A stretch of DNA of 37,848 nt from Thermoguttaceae bacterium (GCA_025062105.1 JANXAQ010000064.1:1-37848), one strand, 5' to 3'. Positions 1-8,634 are shown, counted from the first letter of the stretch. Numbers and translations are program-made. The notes: generated from the letters alone by a model not told the origin.

Positions 1-61
1 TGGAGCGGGAACCTGCGCAGAAAGAAACCCACCTCCGGACCTCAGCTTTGCGCTACCTAAG

Positions 62-209
62 CTCGACTTTTGCCATTTTTCCTAACTGCTTTTGCTTCCA
101 AGAGTTCCGCCGAAACATCCTTTTGTTCACCGAATTTCCTAAGTCCAATAGTTACAAGAACTTAGAACTTTCCTCTTCTAGGACGAGGTTAAAAATGGCA
201 AAAGTCGAG
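62..209 (+). repeat. Family A miniature inverted-repeat element, copy 1
   Basis: A 148 bp element with perfect 19 bp terminal inverted repeats, CTCGACTTTTGCCATTTTT on the left and its complement on the right. It has no coding capacity. The flanks CTAAG (left) and GTAAG (right) resemble a 5 bp target duplication with one mismatch. The second internal hairpin stem reads CTAAGT/ACTTAG, where copy 339-486 has CTAACT/AGTTAG, which is a compensated change. It appears to sit inside a family D element whose remainder runs to about 334. Confidence 0.9.
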
Positions 210-334
210 GTAAGGTTTCCTTCATTAATGCCCCAGAATCCCCAAAAGCCCTGTTTTTAAGGCGTCGGAAGGCTAGGAGCCGGTCGGCCAAAACCCATGG
301 GAAACCAGCCAAATCCCCTTTTTAGGACAGCCTC
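210..334 (-). repeat. Family D element, main part (interrupted by family A copy 1)
   Basis: The reverse complement closely matches 2391-2510: both start with GGCTGTCCTA, continue with a block around GGGGATTTGGCTGGTTTCC, then GGTTTTGGCCGACCGGCTCC, and a TTAAAAACAGGG block. The left end of this copy is not resolved because family A copy 1 lies in it; the rest probably extends to about position 15. Confidence 0.75.
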
Positions 335-338
335 TAAG

Positions 339-486
339 CTCGACTTTTGCTATTTTTCCTAACTCCTTGTGTTTCCAGGAGTTAGGGCGAAGGCGGCGTT
401 TGTTCATACAATTTGCTAACTCCAATATTCATAAGGAGTTAGAGCATTCCTCTTCCGGGCTGAAGCCAAAAATGGCAAAAGTCGAG
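339..486 (+). repeat. Family A element, copy 2 (most canonical)
   Basis: A 148 bp element bounded by the CTCGACTTTTG / CAAAAGTCGAG inverted repeats and directly flanked on both sides by CTAAG, an apparent target duplication. Inside it are two separate hairpins with the identical 8 bp stem CTAACTCC/GGAGTTAG and 11 nt loops (stems 359-366/378-385 and 416-423/435-442). This gives an outer stem with two inner arms. Confidence 0.93.
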
Positions 487-491
487 CTAAG

Positions 492-639
492 CTCAATTCC
501 CATTTTTTTCCTAACTTCTTTTGCCTCCCCTCGCTGCGACGAAACCCCCTTTTGTGTACACAATTTCCTAAAGTCCAACAATTCCAATGAGTTAAAGCTT
601 TCCCCCTTCGGCAGGAGGCCCAAAATGGCAAAAGCCGAC
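492..639 (+). repeat. Family A element, copy 3 (diverged)
   Basis: Aligns along its full length with copies 1 and 2: it begins CTCAATTCCCATTTTT, has the CCTAACTTC and TTTCCTAA blocks in the same places, and ends AAAATGGCAAAAGCCGAC. It lies next to copy 2, separated only by CTAAG. The terminal repeats have decayed, so it is an older copy. Confidence 0.8.
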
Positions 640-882
640 TTAACTGGGGCTCCAGTAAAGCAGTTGCTATCGTCGAACGGGTTTTCCCTCCTAATGCCCT
701 GGAATTTCTTGAATCCCTAATTTTTAAGAACTCTCGAGGGAACAGGATAGTGAACGAAAATCTATGAAAATCACCAACATAATTTTAGCACAGCTTTGTA
801 TGTTGAAAATGGAGGCTGTTCTGGTAAGGAAAATACCCATTGAACAGGGGCAGCAAGTAGCTGCTGCTGTTAGGAGAGCCTC
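640..882. other. Intergenic region with a family D fragment
   Basis: There is no gene here. About 680-725 resembles the TAATGCCC...GAATCCC...TTTTTAAG part of family D (compare 215-262), so this is probably a decayed D copy. The last part, 849-868, forms a small GCAGCA/TGCTGC hairpin close to the 3' end of the leftward gene at 883. It has no T-run, so I do not call it a terminator. Confidence 0.4.
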
Positions 883-1971
883 TCAGGCACGGTAGGCTCG
901 CACCTTTTCCATCAGGCGGTTGACGGCATCAGTCCCTGGAGCGCCCCGAACTTTGTAGATGACGCCCCCGGGCAAGCTATGAGCCTTCAGCCGCTCGACA
1001 AATGGTTCGAAATCGGCCTGAACCACTAAAGGCACCGTACCAGCCCGCCGCTTTAGCTCCCCAATGATATCGAATGCCTTTGGGTAGCCTCGGTCATCGC
1101 CCATAAAAATGGCTCGGAGGCCTCGGAGAGTGCAGACGGCTTCAAGCAGATGTCGGCCATTGGCGTGCAAATGGAGCACGCCACCATCGAAATGGTCGAA
1201 TATCCGTTGTACCGGCTCTCGGCCCCATCGCTCGAAATACTGAACTGATGTCATATGAAACGGATCAACACTTTCTGAAACTACTCGGCCTGGTGCCCAA
1301 CCGACCATATTGCTAGCAGTACCGCCAGCCAAAAGCGGTACCTGCTGAAAAAACAGTTCCTGGACCGCTACATTGGTCTGAAATGCCAATTCAATGGCCT
1401 GCCGAACCCAATCGGGCCTTTCTAACAAGGCCAAATAGGTATTCGTGGCTCCCACCAGTTCGAAACAAAAATTCAGCCCATCGATCAAGATAAAATGGCT
1501 AATAGCAAACTTGCCTGCCGCATGGCGGACAAAAACCTCCAATTGGTGTTGGTAGCGGTGGAACCATGGATGCCCGTAATCCAACCGAAGCCGACTTAAT
1601 TGGTCCCAATCTCCCAAAAGCGGCGCACACATGGAAGAAATCCAACCGGTTTCCGGATGGGCCAAAAATTGCACCTGCCCGCCAAACAGCCCCCCATATA
1701 ACCCCTGATCCATTTCACTCAAGTAGGCCGACGGTATGGAGTCGTCCAACAGCCCGGCCCGTTCTGCTAATAGCCGATCCCAAAACGTCGCCCGCTCCTC
1801 CGGATCCGGATACTCACAAAAACCGCCTGGATACTTCTGGGCAAATTCTTGCAGGACTGCTGAGGAAATCTCAAACTCGGCAAAAATTTGATCCTCCGCC
1901 TGGCCCTGATAAAGCAGCCGTAATCGCTCGATTACCTCGGCCAGATTCGGTTTGTATGCTAACTTTTCCAT
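883..1971 (-). CDS. Uroporphyrinogen decarboxylase (URO-D)-like protein
   Basis: A 362-residue protein that resembles the uncharacterised URO-D/methyltransferase TIM-barrel superfamily (HemE, MtaA/CmuA type). Supporting features are the length and the C-terminal half, where a DGGVLHLHANGRHLLE stretch (about 262-277) and a following GDDRG (about 292-296) look like the barrel strands that hold the ligand in this family. I do not see the N-terminal motif of true HemE, so heme synthesis is not implied; the family also includes corrinoid methyltransferases and many uncharacterised planctomycete proteins. No signal peptide is visible. AGGG lies 6 nt upstream of the ATG. It stands alone, with repeat-rich gaps on both sides. 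The substrate is unknown. Confidence 0.65.
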   Translation of the reverse strand: MEKLAYKPNLAEVIERLRLLYQGQAEDQIFAEFEISSAVLQEFAQKYPGGFCEYPDPEERATFWDRLLAERAGLLDDSIPSAYLSEMDQGLYGGLFGGQVQFLAHPETGWISSMCAPLLGDWDQLSRLRLDYGHPWFHRYQHQLEVFVRHAAGKFAISHFILIDGLNFCFELVGATNTYLALLERPDWVRQAIELAFQTNVAVQELFFQQVPLLAGGTASNMVGWAPGRVVSESVDPFHMTSVQYFERWGREPVQRIFDHFDGGVLHLHANGRHLLEAVCTLRGLRAIFMGDDRGYPKAFDIIGELKRRAGTVPLVVQADFEPFVERLKAHSLPGGVIYKVRGAPGTDAVNRLMEKVRAYRA

Positions 1972-2120
1972 AAAAATCCCTTTTAAGTAAAGGGCCCACC
2001 CGAGCCGGCAGGTTCAAACCGCCGACACTTTCGTTGGCCAAAGGAACCAACCTGTTTGCTGGTTCATTTCTGCCCAAGGAGCAATTCGCCCCCCGGCATT
2101 CCCGTCCCAACGGGCCTCCT

Positions 2121-2308
2121 GGACCTCGGCATAATTCCAAGAGGCTATTTTTATACCAATTTGGTTCGTTTCTGCTTTATTCCAATAGATACGGCTCTAC
2201 CAGTCCCAGCAGCCAACATGTTCGAGCCCTTCGGCAAAAGCAAGCGACTACCACCCGAAGCAAAAGTTCCTATCGTTCCCTATATCATCACAGTTTTGCT
2301 GAAGTTCC
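2121..2308 (+). repeat. Family B element, old copy
   Basis: 188 bp, the same length as other family B copies. The left part has GGCATAATTCCAAGAGGC then TATTTTTATACCA, and the right part has GCAAAAGTTCC followed by a decayed GTTCAC...TTTTGC.GA.GTTCC end. The terminal repeats are degraded (GGACCTCGGC / TGAAGTTCC), so this is an ancient insertion. Confidence 0.7.
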
Positions 2309-2390
2309 AAAAATTTTTCCCCCATGGTGGACAGTCCCGGCGGCTGATTACACCCAAAGAGAACCTGAGAGGTGTTTTTTAGTCTTCTAC

Positions 2391-2547
2391 GAGGCTGTCC
2401 TACAATGGGGATTTGGCTGGTTTCCGATGGGTTTTGGCCGACCGGCTCCTATCCTTCAGGCTCCTTAAAAACAGGGATTTTGGGGATTCTAGGGAATTGA
2501 GGAAGGAAACATCTTTTCATCTTAGAACATGCTTTTTCCGCCAGCCT
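2391..2547 (+). repeat. Family D element, copy 2
   Basis: About 157 bp starting GAGGCTGTCCTA and ending near CCGCCAGCCTC. The first 110 bp match the reverse complement of 220-334 almost continuously. The terminal repeats (GGCTGTC versus GGCTGGC) are short and imperfect. Its ends resemble those of the family E element at 19100-19253, so D and E may be related. Confidence 0.7.
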
Positions 2548-2625
2548 CTTAGGGTTTTCCGGTAGCTCCCATCTGCCCTCAAAGCCCAAGAGGTTAAAAA
2601 CCAAAATTATACAAAAGTTCCTTTA

Positions 2626-2773
2626 CCCGACTTTTATCATTTTTCCTCACTTGTTTTACAACCAGACGCTGCAACGAACCTACCTTTGGTTCACACAATT
2701 TCCTACGCCCAACAATTTCAAGGAGTTAGAACTTTCCCATTTCGGCAGAAGACCAAAATTGGCAAAAGTCGCG
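2626..2773 (+). repeat. Family A element, copy 4
   Basis: Exactly 148 bp, with mildly mutated terminal repeats (CCCGACTTTTATCATTTTT / GGCAAAAGTCGCG). It is flanked directly on both sides by CTTTA, an apparent 5 bp target duplication. Confidence 0.88.
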
Positions 2774-3659
2774 CTTTAGCCTATGTTGGCTATTTTGCCC
2801 ATGGTGTGGTTTTCAAGGTTCTTTTAGAATTTAGCCCTTCTGATGGTGCTCCTGCCGAATCTTAACTTGGGGATAACAGCCACCCATTGGAGGGGATCGG
2901 CAGGTTTCTTCACTCGGCCGAAATGTTACCTGTTTAATTGGTTGGTCAAGCTCAAGGTTCCCACTTGGCAAGTCAACAAGGCATTTTCTTTTGTCGGGCG
3001 GAAATATTTCGTGGTTATAAAATCGACATGCTTGTCGAAAAAGTAACCATTGCCGGGGGACACCGCCCGTTTCCTGCCTCCGAATCGATGGGACTTTTGA
3101 GAAAATGAAGAAGAAAATAAAATGGGGATAACTCTTTTTCTTTGGTATAGTTTAAGTTGGGTCACAGTTCCGTCCAATGGAGTGGGGTTTATTTTTCCCT
3201 CTCCCCTGGCGGGAGAGGGAGAGGCTGATAGAGGAAACGAAATGGCCAACTGTCCTTTTTTGGCCCTGCAGCGGGCATTACCAGAGGTAATGCCGGCCTC
3301 TCCCAGGGAGGGAAGAATCAATTCCTCCCCTCGGCGAAACTATTACCATTTGGCCAACACTTCCGTACCATGGAGTGCTCTAATGGTTCGCCCCCCTTTT
3401 AGCTAGCTATCGACAGGGGCAGGGTCAGGAAAGAAAAGATGGCACGGTGGCCTTTTGGACCCTCGGCAGTTGATACTCTGAACTCTACCAGGCCTCCGGC
3501 TCAGAAAGGAGAAGGCGTTTTGCCGCTTGACTGAAATGTTACTTTGGCATGAAAAATGCAATAAGAGTCTTGGGTCCTCAGGACATTCAAAAGCTCTGAA
3601 TGGTTGTGCCACATCAAGGGCATTCAGGCACAATTCCCATTTCCCGGAAGGGCACCCCT
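2774..3659. other. Long intergenic region with perfect palindromes
   Basis: No credible gene. It holds a perfect 9 bp stem CCCTCTCCC/GGGAGAGGG at 3197-3219 (5 nt loop) and a second perfect 9 bp stem GGCATTACC/GGTAATGCC at 3274-3294 (3 nt loop). Similar phrases TTCCGTCCAATGGAGTG (3169) and TTCCGTACCATGGAGTG (3361) flank both hairpins. Neither stem is followed by a T-run on either strand. This may be a further palindromic repeat unit. Confidence 0.4.
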
Positions 3660-3896
3660 ATGCTAACCGCTTTAGAAGTGGTGGAGAAATACTTTTTAGA
3701 TGTTCGGGCGATGATTTTGGAACTGGCGGCGTTTTTAGACCGATATGACCGGGCGAGGGCGCAAGCAGCCGACTCGCCGCCGGAAGACCCCCGGATGGAA
3801 CTTTTGTATCAGGCCTTGGAAGTTCTGGTTGACCGAAGAGCAACTCCAAATCGAGTAGAACGACTGTTGATGATGTTCTCCGATCCGGCCGAGTAG
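3660..3896 (+). CDS. Small conserved hypothetical protein, 78 aa
   Basis: I do not recognise a named family. The reading frame opens further upstream at 3600, but the ATG at 3660 is preceded by GGAAGGG at a suitable distance and gives a well-formed acidic helical protein (MLTALEVVEKYFLDVRAMIL...). It is rich in Leu, Glu and Arg, with no signal peptide or membrane segment. The predicted helices (about 3-25, 42-57 and 62-73) suggest a small cytoplasmic helical-bundle or partner protein. The codon use looks like that of neighbouring genes rather than of the surrounding repeats, which is why I accept it. It has no operon partner, and its function is unknown. Confidence 0.6.
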   Translation: MLTALEVVEKYFLDVRAMILELAAFLDRYDRARAQAADSPPEDPRMELLYQALEVLVDRRATPNRVERLLMMFSDPAE

Positions 3897-4081
3897 ACGG
3901 GGCCTTTACTCCTGGGAGCCCGGCTGCTAGATGAGCACATTCCCTTTTCTTTGAGGGAAAAGCTCGCCGAGACAGCGGGCTGGTAGGCCAAAGCTTCTGG
4001 GGGAAACTTCACAGGGCAGCAAGGCGTTGGCACATCTTTTGAACCTCACCCATACCCACCCTGGAGGTCATTAGGAAAAGC

Positions 4082-4237
4082 CATGAGCTGGCTGTTGGCT
4101 TTTTTTTCACTAACTTGGTTTGTCTCTGGCAGTTATGGCGGATCCTCTTTTTGTTCACCCAATTGCCTAAGGCCAATACATCCAAGGAGTTCGAGGTTTC
4201 TGCTTTCGCCAAAAGGCCGAAAAGGGCAAAACTCATG
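4082..4237 (+). repeat. Family A element, degenerate copy 5
   Basis: The interior matches family A block by block (CACTAACTTGG, GGCAGTTATGGCGGA, TTTTGTTCACCCAATTGCC, ATCCAAGGAGTT, GGGCAAAA), but the usual terminal repeats are replaced by CATGAG...CTCATG. Just downstream, 4246-4267 carries another isolated family A-like end (TCGACTTTTACCATTTTCC). Confidence 0.5.
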
Positions 4238-4367
4238 CTAAGGTATCGACTTTTACCATTTTCCGGGATGCAGGCTCCTTTCGCTGTGCTAACATTTTGA
4301 AAATCGTGGTGTTAAGAAATTTACTGCGCAAAGATTTCTCAAATCCTACCTCAAGGCATTTGCGAAA

Positions 4368-4710
4368 GGAACCTCTGCGTAATTTAAAGGAGATATTTTT
4401 ATCTCGACTTTTGCCATTTTAGGCCTTCTCCCGGAAGGGGAAAACTCTAACTGCTTGTAACTATTGGACTTAGGAAATTATGTGAACGAAAGGAAGGCTC
4501 GTCGTAACTACAAGAAACAAAAGGACTTAGGGAAAATGGCAAAAGTCGAGTTTTATGCCATTTTGGCTTACTCTCCCTCTAATACAATATCTAGAGAGAC
4601 TAGCTTACAAGCACCTAATAGATAGTATGCATTTGGATCGAAGTGCCGAACGTCTCAAGAATCAAAAGTTCATAAATTTAACTGCATGTTCAGTATTTTG
4701 CAGCGGTTTC
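4368..4710 (+). repeat. Family B element interrupted by family A
   Basis: The left end is GGAACCTCTGCG and the right end ATTTTGCAGCGGTTTC. A complete family A element occupies 4403-4550. Removing it and one copy of the 6 bp TTTTAT duplication leaves 189 bp, the normal size of a family B element. The family B landmark GATATTTTTAT is the insertion site. Confidence 0.9.
4403..4550 (-). repeat. Family A element, copy 6, inserted in family B
   Basis: 148 bp in inverse orientation, with ends CTCGACTTTTGCCATTTT / AAAATGGCAAAAGTCGAG. TTTTAT directly precedes and directly follows it, a 6 bp target duplication made within the family B sequence ATTTTTATGCC. Confidence 0.93.
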
Positions 4711-4851
4711 GAAAAAATGGCCGAAGTTGATCCAAGGTTCCGTCGTCCGAGGCTGCAAAGTTCTGGTGTCATTATGCCCGGCATTGGAAGGGGAAAACAG
4801 TATCCATAAGAAAAAGACCATCTGGGTAGCTCTTTTTGAAGGACTCTCACT

Positions 4852-5727
4852 ATGCGAATCATTCAGCCGCATTATCACGGAATTGCCCGCACTACACAGG
4901 ATTACCAGCGGATGGCGTATGCGGGGGTGGTAGCTGTGGCCGAACCAGCCTTCTGGGCAGGATTTGACCGGAAATATCCGGAAACTTTTTTAGACTATTT
5001 TCGGCAAATCAGTGAGTTTGAACCCACCCGTGCTGCCCAGTACGGCATCCGGCACTTTTGCTGGGTGGCTGTCAATCCGAAAGAAGCGGAAAATCCTGCT
5101 CTGAGCCAAGAGGTGCTCCGACATATGCCGGAGTTCTTCCAAAAACCAACGGTGCTAGGCGTGGGCGAAACCGGTCTGCATAAATCCACCCCCAACGAAT
5201 GCGAAATCTTCGAGGCTCAGATCGAACTGGCAATAAAGTATAACCAGCTTCTGTTGGTCCATACCCCGCATTTGCAGGATAAACTTCGGGGTACCAAACG
5301 GATTTTGGAGATCTTGCGACGGATGCCGATTTCACCGGATCGGGTTTGGATCGATCATGTGGAGGAGCATACCATCCGGGCTTGCAAAGATGCGGGCTAT
5401 TGGGTGGGGTTTACTTTGTATCCAATAACTAAATGTTCACCATCCCGGGCAGTGGATATGATCGAACAGTATGGGATGGACCGAACATTGGTGAATTCGT
5501 CGGCCGATTGGGGGCCCAGCGATCCGGCCACCTTGCATGAGTGTATTCTGGAGTTCCGCCGTCGCGGCCATAGCCTCCAAGAAGCGATCGAACTCTTCCA
5601 TAATAATCCGGCTCGCTTCCTAGGGCAAAATCCAAAATTTGATATCCGCCCCATCCGAATCGAAGAATTGGAGCCTGCCTCAGGAGCAGAACCAGTGGGG
5701 ATCGGCCGATCCATTAGGGGGACTTAG
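4852..5727 (+). CDS. TatD-family metal-dependent hydrolase (EboB-like)
   Basis: A 291-residue amidohydrolase-superfamily TIM barrel. The TatD metal ligands are visible in order: H7-x-H9 after the first strand (QPHYHG), E106 in GVGETGLHK, H137 in LLVHTPH, H169 in WIDHVEEH and D219 in SSADWG. These fit a two-metal hydrolase of the TatD subgroup, which includes the EboB proteins of bacterial ebo clusters. None of the other ebo genes is nearby, so that assignment is only by resemblance. No signal peptide is visible, so it is likely cytoplasmic. GAAGGA lies 8 nt before the ATG. The stop codon abuts a family A repeat that starts at 5728, so the 3' untranslated region is built from that element. The substrate is unknown. 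Confidence 0.8.
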   Translation: MRIIQPHYHGIARTTQDYQRMAYAGVVAVAEPAFWAGFDRKYPETFLDYFRQISEFEPTRAAQYGIRHFCWVAVNPKEAENPALSQEVLRHMPEFFQKPTVLGVGETGLHKSTPNECEIFEAQIELAIKYNQLLLVHTPHLQDKLRGTKRILEILRRMPISPDRVWIDHVEEHTIRACKDAGYWVGFTLYPITKCSPSRAVDMIEQYGMDRTLVNSSADWGPSDPATLHECILEFRRRGHSLQEAIELFHNNPARFLGQNPKFDIRPIRIEELEPASGAEPVGIGRSIRGT

Positions 5728-6071
5728 CTCGACTGTTCCCATTTTTGGAAGTTCTTGGAACCTCTGTAAAATCTTGAACATATAGTGAACTTCAGGAACT
5801 TTTAATCCTCTAGCCGTTGGGGCCTTCTATTCGAAATACCTAACTATCTATTGGGTCCGTAGCACTGCTAGCAACACTAGATATTGGGTTAGAGGAAGAA
5901 TAAGCAAACATGGGACAAAAATATCCCCCTTCTATGATGCAGAGGTTCCTGTTTATTTTCCCGGACATGGGCTTTGAGGAATCTTTGTTCAGAAAAATCT
6001 CTACGTCCAATGTAGTTAAAGGGTTAGGATATCCAAGAGGGACGACACCCTAAAAATTGACAAAAGTTGAG
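5728..6071 (+). repeat. Family A element interrupted by family B
   Basis: The outer ends are CTCGACTGTTCCCATTTTT and AAAAATTGACAAAAGTTGAG, a family A pair. A full family B element fills 5757-5949. Without it about 151 bp remain, close to the 148 bp of family A plus a short duplication. It starts directly at the 3' end of the TatD-like gene. Confidence 0.83.
5757..5949 (-). repeat. Family B element inserted in family A
   Basis: 193 bp in inverse orientation. It begins GGAACCTCTGTAAAATC, contains the GCACTGCTAGCAACACTAG core and the ACATATAGTGAAC block, and ends GATGCAGAGGTTCC. No clean target duplication remains at its borders. Confidence 0.88.
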
Positions 6072-6114
6072 CTGTAGCCGCTCAGAGGTTTGGCTGCCCA
6101 CCTAGGTGAAGGAG

Positions 6115-8052
6115 TTATGGTTTAAGGGCGGCGGGGAGTTTATCGGCCGTTAGTTGCCGAAGTTCTCGATCTAGTTGAGATGCCCGGATGTCTCGGTGAA
6201 TGACTTTTCCGTCTGTGCCGATCAGGAACATGGTTGGCAGGGTAAGGATCCCCAACTCGGTAGCCGGTCGGCTTTCCAGTCCTCCTGGTTCATGAATATG
6301 CGGCCAATTGAGCCGATGTTCCTGCACGAACTGAATAGCTTCTTCGGGGCTATTATCCAAATTAACGCCCACAATACTAAATCCAGCTTTTCCGTATCGT
6401 TCTAGGAGGTCTTTGAGCGTGGGCAGATCGGCTTTACAGGGTTCGCACCAACTGGCCCAGAAATGCACAAGCACAATTCGGCCCCGGTACTGAGCTAGAT
6501 CGACCTGAGCCTCGGAAAGCCCCTTACCGGCCAGTTCCAGCAATTTTCCGACGGATTGCAACCGGCGAGAAGCGCCGGCAGCTTTTCGGCCGGCATGGGT
6601 TTGAGGAAATTTGGTGGCCAAATCACTATACCATTTTAGGGCTTCGGTCTCTTGCCCGGCGAATTCATGGCCCATAGCCAATTGAAGCATTGCCTCCGCG
6701 GTGTCCGGGCTGTTCGGATACTGGCCGATGAATTCTTCAAGGGTTTTGAGCCATTGGGCCTGAAGTTTTGCAAAGTCGGCTTTGGGATTTTGGAGGGCCA
6801 GGCCATATTCGGCCGTCAGTTGCCGGAACCGTACATAAGCGGCGATATCTATATCCTGGGTTTTTTTGAGTTTTTCGTATAATGTAGCTAATCGTTCCAC
6901 ACCTTTTGGATATTCTCCGGTCTGCACGGCGGCGCCGACGGTATCGGCCAATTGTTTGTACCAAAGGTGTCGATCCTGAGGATTATCGGCTTGCTGCGCG
7001 ATTTGTTCTAGAAGGTTAGCCCGTTGAGCATGGAGGGAGGCTTTTTCTTCGGGACGTTGGGCTTGGCCGAGCGCCTGGTCAATCTTTTCTAATTCTGCGA
7101 GAAGTTTTTGGAATTGTTCACTCGCTCCGCCTGGCGTAGTAGGTCGAACAGCCGGAGCCGTCGCAGGCCGGAAGAAGATGCCACCTGCTACCGCTGCAGC
7201 TTGGTCCTCGCCCAGCTGCGGTAGATCAATAATCCGCCAGGCTTGGCCGACTTCGATCAAAGTGCCGATATTTATTTGTACATGCTTCCCCCCACTTTCG
7301 GCAATGGCAAGAGCGTTTTCATAAACTCGTAGATCTCTACTGCTGCCCTGAGTACCGGCGGGCACTAAGCCTGGTTGATGCCCCAGAAACTGCACCCACC
7401 GAGCAGTTGGATCTAACAGGTTCTGCTGAGCTAGCAGCTTTTCAAATCGCTCTCTCAGCGTGGCAAGCCGCTCAGCTAATGCTCTCTCCTGCACAGGACC
7501 AAGACCTAAACTGCGCAGCTCTTCGGGACTCAGAGCCAAACGCAAAAAACGCCCGACATCCCGTTGTGCAATCGCTGCCACCAGTTCGGCAGCCACCTCC
7601 TCGGGCGAAATCATTTTCCAGACATCGATTTGGCCATCTTCGTTCAGGTCCAAGCCCCACCGAGTACCAGCTGTATGAAACCATCGATACTGATCCGCTT
7701 TCCCATTGTAATTGGCATCAATATCCCGATAGACCTCCAAACCGTCTTTATAATAGGCCCAGATATCCACTAAATTGTCACCATTGGTATCGATAAACCG
7801 CCGCAGCAAGGTTCCGTTGGAATCCTGCACAATCCAGCCACTTAGTTTTCCCTCCTTAACAGGACTAATTACACACTTGGCTGCTTCTTCTGGGGTAGGG
7901 CGATCATATTCGACCCCCTTTTGCACCGGGACCAAGCGTAAGGCTTGTTCGATCGGCGGAGTGGCTGCTAGCAGGTGGCCAACTGTTCCGATCATCATCC
8001 ATCCCCCCAGCAAAATCTCTAACCAACATTGGCCGAAACTTTTCACCACCAT
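6115..8052 (-). CDS. Secreted TlpA/ResA-type thioredoxin-fold protein with TPR-like region
   Basis: A 645-residue exported redox protein. An N-terminal hydrophobic segment (about residues 8-30, ending HLLAATPP) looks like a signal peptide. Next come acidic calcium-loop-like repeats (DTNGDNLVD, DANYNGKAD, DLNEDGQID, about 88-145), then an alpha-helical region with coiled-coil and TPR-like character (about 310-495). The C-terminal domain of about 145 residues is a TlpA-like redoxin with the active-site motif W535-C-E-P-C539 and a later cis-proline-like LTLPTMFLIG. Such proteins act outside the cytoplasm in thiol-disulfide exchange; this domain order is common in planctomycetes. The client is unknown. 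The gene is monocistronic, and its ribosome binding site is duplicated. Confidence 0.88.
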   Translation of the reverse strand: MVVKSFGQCWLEILLGGWMMIGTVGHLLAATPPIEQALRLVPVQKGVEYDRPTPEEAAKCVISPVKEGKLSGWIVQDSNGTLLRRFIDTNGDNLVDIWAYYKDGLEVYRDIDANYNGKADQYRWFHTAGTRWGLDLNEDGQIDVWKMISPEEVAAELVAAIAQRDVGRFLRLALSPEELRSLGLGPVQERALAERLATLRERFEKLLAQQNLLDPTARWVQFLGHQPGLVPAGTQGSSRDLRVYENALAIAESGGKHVQINIGTLIEVGQAWRIIDLPQLGEDQAAAVAGGIFFRPATAPAVRPTTPGGASEQFQKLLAELEKIDQALGQAQRPEEKASLHAQRANLLEQIAQQADNPQDRHLWYKQLADTVGAAVQTGEYPKGVERLATLYEKLKKTQDIDIAAYVRFRQLTAEYGLALQNPKADFAKLQAQWLKTLEEFIGQYPNSPDTAEAMLQLAMGHEFAGQETEALKWYSDLATKFPQTHAGRKAAGASRRLQSVGKLLELAGKGLSEAQVDLAQYRGRIVLVHFWASWCEPCKADLPTLKDLLERYGKAGFSIVGVNLDNSPEEAIQFVQEHRLNWPHIHEPGGLESRPATELGILTLPTMFLIGTDGKVIHRDIRASQLDRELRQLTADKLPAALKP

Positions 8053-8082
8053 TTTCTCTACCTCCTTTTTCTCTACCTCCTT
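8053..8082 (-). promoter_or_regulatory. Tandemly duplicated Shine-Dalgarno region
   Basis: On the minus strand the sequence AAGGAGGTAGAGAAA occurs twice in direct succession immediately before the ATG at 8052. Both copies hold a near-perfect anti-16S match (AAGGAGGT). The proximal one is about 8 nt from the ATG and the distal one about 23 nt. Confidence 0.8.
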
Positions 8083-8634
8083 AATTCAAAATACACAAAA
8101 TAGAAAAATTGACCAATTTACAGAAAGATTACTCGGTGAACCAAACGGACCTTCAAGTTTCGACGACAAATACCCCTCTTCCGTTGACCTTCTTCCCGAA
8201 AGACTCAGAATCCTTTTCGAGCGTCGCTCCATCCCTTTTTACTCCGTTTTGAAAAAGTTGGAAATACCAAAATGAGCCCTCCACCCCCCGAAAAATCTTC
8301 TACTCAAGGAATTCCGACACGCAAGAGTAACTCGTTCTCCGAATGAACCATTTATGAATTTGGAGAAATTGAATAAATTAGGAAAATAAGGTCAATTTTG
8401 GCCCATTTTCTGATTTCTCTTTTCTTCAAGTGCTAGCTCTTCTTCAAAACCTGGCTCCGAGGCCCACTGGGCTGATCGGTAGGCATTCAGCCCAAGATCT
8501 TCTCCCCAAAAGGCCAAGCAGAGCTAACCACAAATCCCTCTTGGGGGCCGGGGGATGGCGTGATATGATCGTCCGGTTCAGGTGGAAGGAACCGAAACCA
8601 GAAATACGGAAGACCATCCAAAGGATTTGGCAAA
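8083..8634. other. Divergent intergenic region
   Basis: It separates two divergently transcribed genes, so it should hold both promoters. It is A+T-rich at 8083-8130 and 8350-8425. I see no family A-G repeat, no convincing gene and no promoter I can place with confidence. Confidence 0.4.

Noticed and set aside
48-720. Open frames at 48-260 and 367-720
   Set aside because: They are translations of family A and D repeats; the peptides change with the repeat copy and have no ribosome site.
883-1971. Naming this gene hemE
   Set aside because: The fold resembles URO-D, but the typical HemE N-terminal motif is not visible and no heme gene is nearby.
2034-2468. 144-codon rightward frame
   Set aside because: It runs through an old family B copy and part of family D, so it is not a gene.
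3197-3219. Perfect 9 bp stem as a terminator
   Set aside because: No T-run follows on either strand and no gene ends close to it.
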